Positions 62,342-64,000 of a stretch of DNA of 64,000 nucleotides are shown in pieces. The notes beneath the pieces were generated by a model. That model was not told the origin of the DNA, did not search any database, and was given only the letters and a program-made list of their open reading frames with translations. The position numbers and the translations under genes are program-made. Source of the stretch: Rhizobiaceae bacterium MnEN-MB40S (lineage in GTDB: Bacteria > Pseudomonadota > Alphaproteobacteria > Rhizobiales > Rhizobiaceae); the NCBI GenBank assembly GCA_024343425.1, contig BRLC01000013.1:62001-126000 (forward strand), written 5' to 3'. How positions within the stretch are numbered: position 1 is the stretch's first letter; each line of letters starts with the position of its first letter.

Positions 62342-63559
62342 TCATGTTTCCTTTGACGATTTGGACGCCATGATGCGGCGTTGAAGCGGGTTGAAGGCGA
62401 TGCGGTAGGCCAGTTCCGCCGGGCTTTCGACATTCCAGACCGCCAAGTCGGCCCGCAAGCCGGGCTTGATCATCCCGGCGTCCGAAAGGCCGAGCGCTTG
62501 CGCGGCGATCCGCGTCGCGCCGGCCAGAACCTCTTCCGGGGTCATGCGGAAGAGCGTGCACGCCATGTTCATCGCCGTCAGCAAGGAGGACAGAGGGGAC
62601 GAGCCGGGATTGCAGTCGGTTGCGACCGCCATGGGGACGCCGTGCTTGCGGAAAAGGTCGATCGGTGGCAATTGCCTCTCGCGCAAGGTGTAGAAGGCGC
62701 CGGGCAGCATGACGGCGACGCTTTCCGAATCTTTCATTGCGGTCACCCCGTCCTCCCCCACATATTCCAGGTGATCGACGGACAAGGCGCCATAGCTTGC
62801 AGCGAGTTTCGCGCCGCCCTGATCGGTCAACTGCTCGGCGTGAAGCTTGACCGGCAGGCCGAGACGTCTGGCGGCGTCAAAGACGCGGGCGATCTGCTGA
62901 GGACTGAAGGCGATGGATTCGCAGAAGCCGTCGACGGCGTCCGCCAGACCCTCGGCGGCGGCCTGTTCCAGGGCCGGAATGCAGACCTCGTCGATATAGG
63001 CGTCGGCCCGGTCGCGGTATTCAGGCGGGATTGCGTGCGCTCCGAGAAAGCTGGTGCGTATCCGGATATCTCGGGCATCGGCGATCCTGCGCGCAACGCG
63101 CAGCATCCGGAGCTCCGTTTCGAGGTCGAGACCGTATCCGGACTTGACCTCGATGACGCAGACGCCTTCGCCAATCAGCTGATCGACGCGGGGCAGGGCG
63201 GCAGCAAGGAGTTCGTCTTCGCTCGCGGCGCGGGTGGCCTTGACGGTCGATACGATGCCGCCGCCGGCGCGCGCGACTTCCTCGTAGCTTGCTCCGTTCA
63301 GCCGCATTTCGAATTCGTTGGCGCGATTGCCGCCGGCGACGATATGGGTGTGACAGTCGATGAGGGCAGGCGTCACGAGCCGCCCGTGGAGTTCTTCGGT
63401 CTCAAGACCGGCATGGTCCGCGGGAATCGCGTCCGACGCGCCAACCCAGGCGATGCGTCCGTCCCTTATTGCGACGGCGCCATTGTCGATCAGACCATAA
63501 GGCGCGCCGTTGTCGGCCATCGTGGCGATGCGCGCATTCTTGAGGACGAAGTCATCCAT
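62342..63559 (-). CDS. hutI: Imidazolonepropionase
   Basis: 405 residues of the amidohydrolase superfamily. [37 protein letters not shown] near residue 67 includes the metal ligands His70 and His72 and the substrate-binding loop. [16 protein letters not shown] and [16 protein letters not shown] complete the site. It hydrolyses 4-imidazolone-5-propanoate to formiminoglutamate. First gene of hutIHGU and divergent from hutF. Confidence 0.96.
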   Translation of the reverse strand: MDDFVLKNARIATMADNGAPYGLIDNGAVAIRDGRIAWVGASDAIPADHAGLETEELHGRLVTPALIDCHTHIVAGGNRANEFEMRLNGASYEEVARAGGGIVSTVKATRAASEDELLAAALPRVDQLIGEGVCVIEVKSGYGLDLETELRMLRVARRIADARDIRIRTSFLGAHAIPPEYRDRADAYIDEVCIPALEQAAAEGLADAVDGFCESIAFSPQQIARVFDAARRLGLPVKLHAEQLTDQGGAKLAASYGALSVDHLEYVGEDGVTAMKDSESVAVMLPGAFYTLRERQLPPIDLFRKHGVPMAVATDCNPGSSPLSSLLTAMNMACTLFRMTPEEVLAGATRIAAQALGLSDAGMIKPGLRADLAVWNVESPAELAYRIAFNPLQRRIMASKSSKET

Positions 63560-63591
63560 CAGGCCCGGTTCCCGTTTGCTTCTTTCGAAAT

Positions 63592-63609
63592 ATTATGTAT
63601 ATTCATAAT
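63592..63609. promoter_or_regulatory. Palindrome between hutI and hutF, probable HutC operator
   Basis: ATTATGTATATTCATAAT is symmetric at 16 of 18 positions. Its central TATG-ATAT-CATA pattern resembles the GntR-type operators of HutC repressors. It lies 33 bases before the hutI start and 29 before the hutF start, well placed to control both. No hutC gene is inside the window, so the assignment rests on motif and position. Confidence 0.6.
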
Positions 63610-63638
63610 AAGATTATGTCAACAAATACGGATGCGTG

Positions 63639-64000
63639 ATGACAACCCTTTTTTCACCCCAGGCGCTGCTTCCCGAAGGCATTGTCCGCGATGTCCGGAT
63701 AGCCATCGACAGCGATGGTTTGATCGAGGCCGTGGAAACGGGCGCATCCGCGAAACCGGGCGACGAGGTGCTGTCCTCGCGCCTGCTGCTGCCTGCGCCA
63801 GGCAACCTGCACAGCCATGCTTTTCAGCGCGCCATGGCCGGGATGACGGAATATCGATCCGCCGCCCATGACGATTTCTGGAGCTGGCGCACGCTCATGT
63901 ACCGGTTCCTCGATATTCTGACGCCGGACGAGATCGAGGCGATCGCCGCGCTGGTCTATGTCGAGATGCTGGAGGCGGGTTATGCGTCTGTTGGCGAGTT
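63639..64000 (+). CDS. hutF: Formimidoylglutamate deiminase, N-terminal part (truncated by window end)
   Basis: About 120 codons are visible, open to base 64000. The segment LPAPGNLHSHAFQRAMAGMTEYR near residue 53 is the HutF metal-binding motif (His-x-His). DDFWSWRTLMYRFLDILTPDEIEAIA follows as expected. HutF deiminates formiminoglutamate to N-formylglutamate, the substrate of HutG. The start ATG 63639 gives the usual short N-terminal beta domain; no strong ribosome binding site is seen. Confidence 0.9.
   Translation, partial: MTTLFSPQALLPEGIVRDVRIAIDSDGLIEAVETGASAKPGDEVLSSRLLLPAPGNLHSHAFQRAMAGMTEYRSAAHDDFWSWRTLMYRFLDILTPDEIEAIAALVYVEMLEAGYASVGE

Overview
The window reads as chromosomal DNA of an alphaproteobacterium, most likely of the Hyphomicrobiales (Rhizobiales) type. 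The grounds are a G+C content around 60%, dense operons with ATGA or TGATG stop/start overlaps, and a gene mix typical of that group: DUF1045 phosphonate genes, PuuD-type urate oxidation, TctABC, BMP-type ABC and TAXI-TRAP transporters, and a two-step HutF/HutG histidine route. I cannot name the genus. I see no rRNA, tRNA, CRISPR array, insertion sequence or prophage.

Layout. 1-2769 is the end of a phosphonate operon (phnE end, DUF1045, phnM, phnN). 2741-5010 is a small accessory patch: two uncharacterised genes (one probably frameshifted), a LysE exporter, and a decayed acetyltransferase fragment. 5011-10098 is a tripartite tricarboxylate transporter operon with a DJ-1/PfpI protein, an IclR regulator and a small dimeric-barrel protein. 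10145-11912 holds a MarR-GNAT fusion behind a perfect 16-bp inverted repeat, and a methyltransferase. 11975-18077 is a leftward operon that couples a sulfide:quinone-oxidoreductase-like flavoprotein, a two-cysteine ArsR (BigR/SqrR-like), DUF2892 and an RND efflux pump.

From 18.3 kb to 58.1 kb the dominant theme is purine salvage and breakdown. It starts with an adenosine deaminase, then a seven-gene BMP-type ABC operon with a divergent adenine-deaminase-family amidohydrolase and an acyl-CoA-dehydrogenase-fold flavoenzyme inserted among the transporter genes. A LysR/deaminase pair and the urate-to-glyoxylate operon (puuE-uraD-alc-allA-uraH) follow. After two interruptions come puuD-guaD-HXXEE and xdhABC. 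Together these can take guanine and xanthine through urate, 5-hydroxyisourate, OHCU, allantoin, allantoate and ureidoglycolate to glyoxylate plus urea. The interruptions are a DNA exonuclease/ATP-dependent ligase pair (33.1-35.7 kb) and a sulfate-ester locus (35.7-43.0 kb) with a formylglycine-generating enzyme, two sulfatases, an IclR regulator and an SsuABC-like transporter.

Between puuD and xdhABC lies a module I regard as the best candidate for something undescribed. It is a GcvT/LigM-like tetrahydrofolate-dependent transferase facing a convergent MBL hydrolase-TAXI-TRAP operon, and both transcription units are preceded by the same 7-5-7 inverted repeat (ATTTTCG-N5-CGAAAAT). The window closes with the histidine operon hutI-hutH-hutG-hutU running leftward and a divergent, truncated hutF, with a HutC-like palindrome between them.
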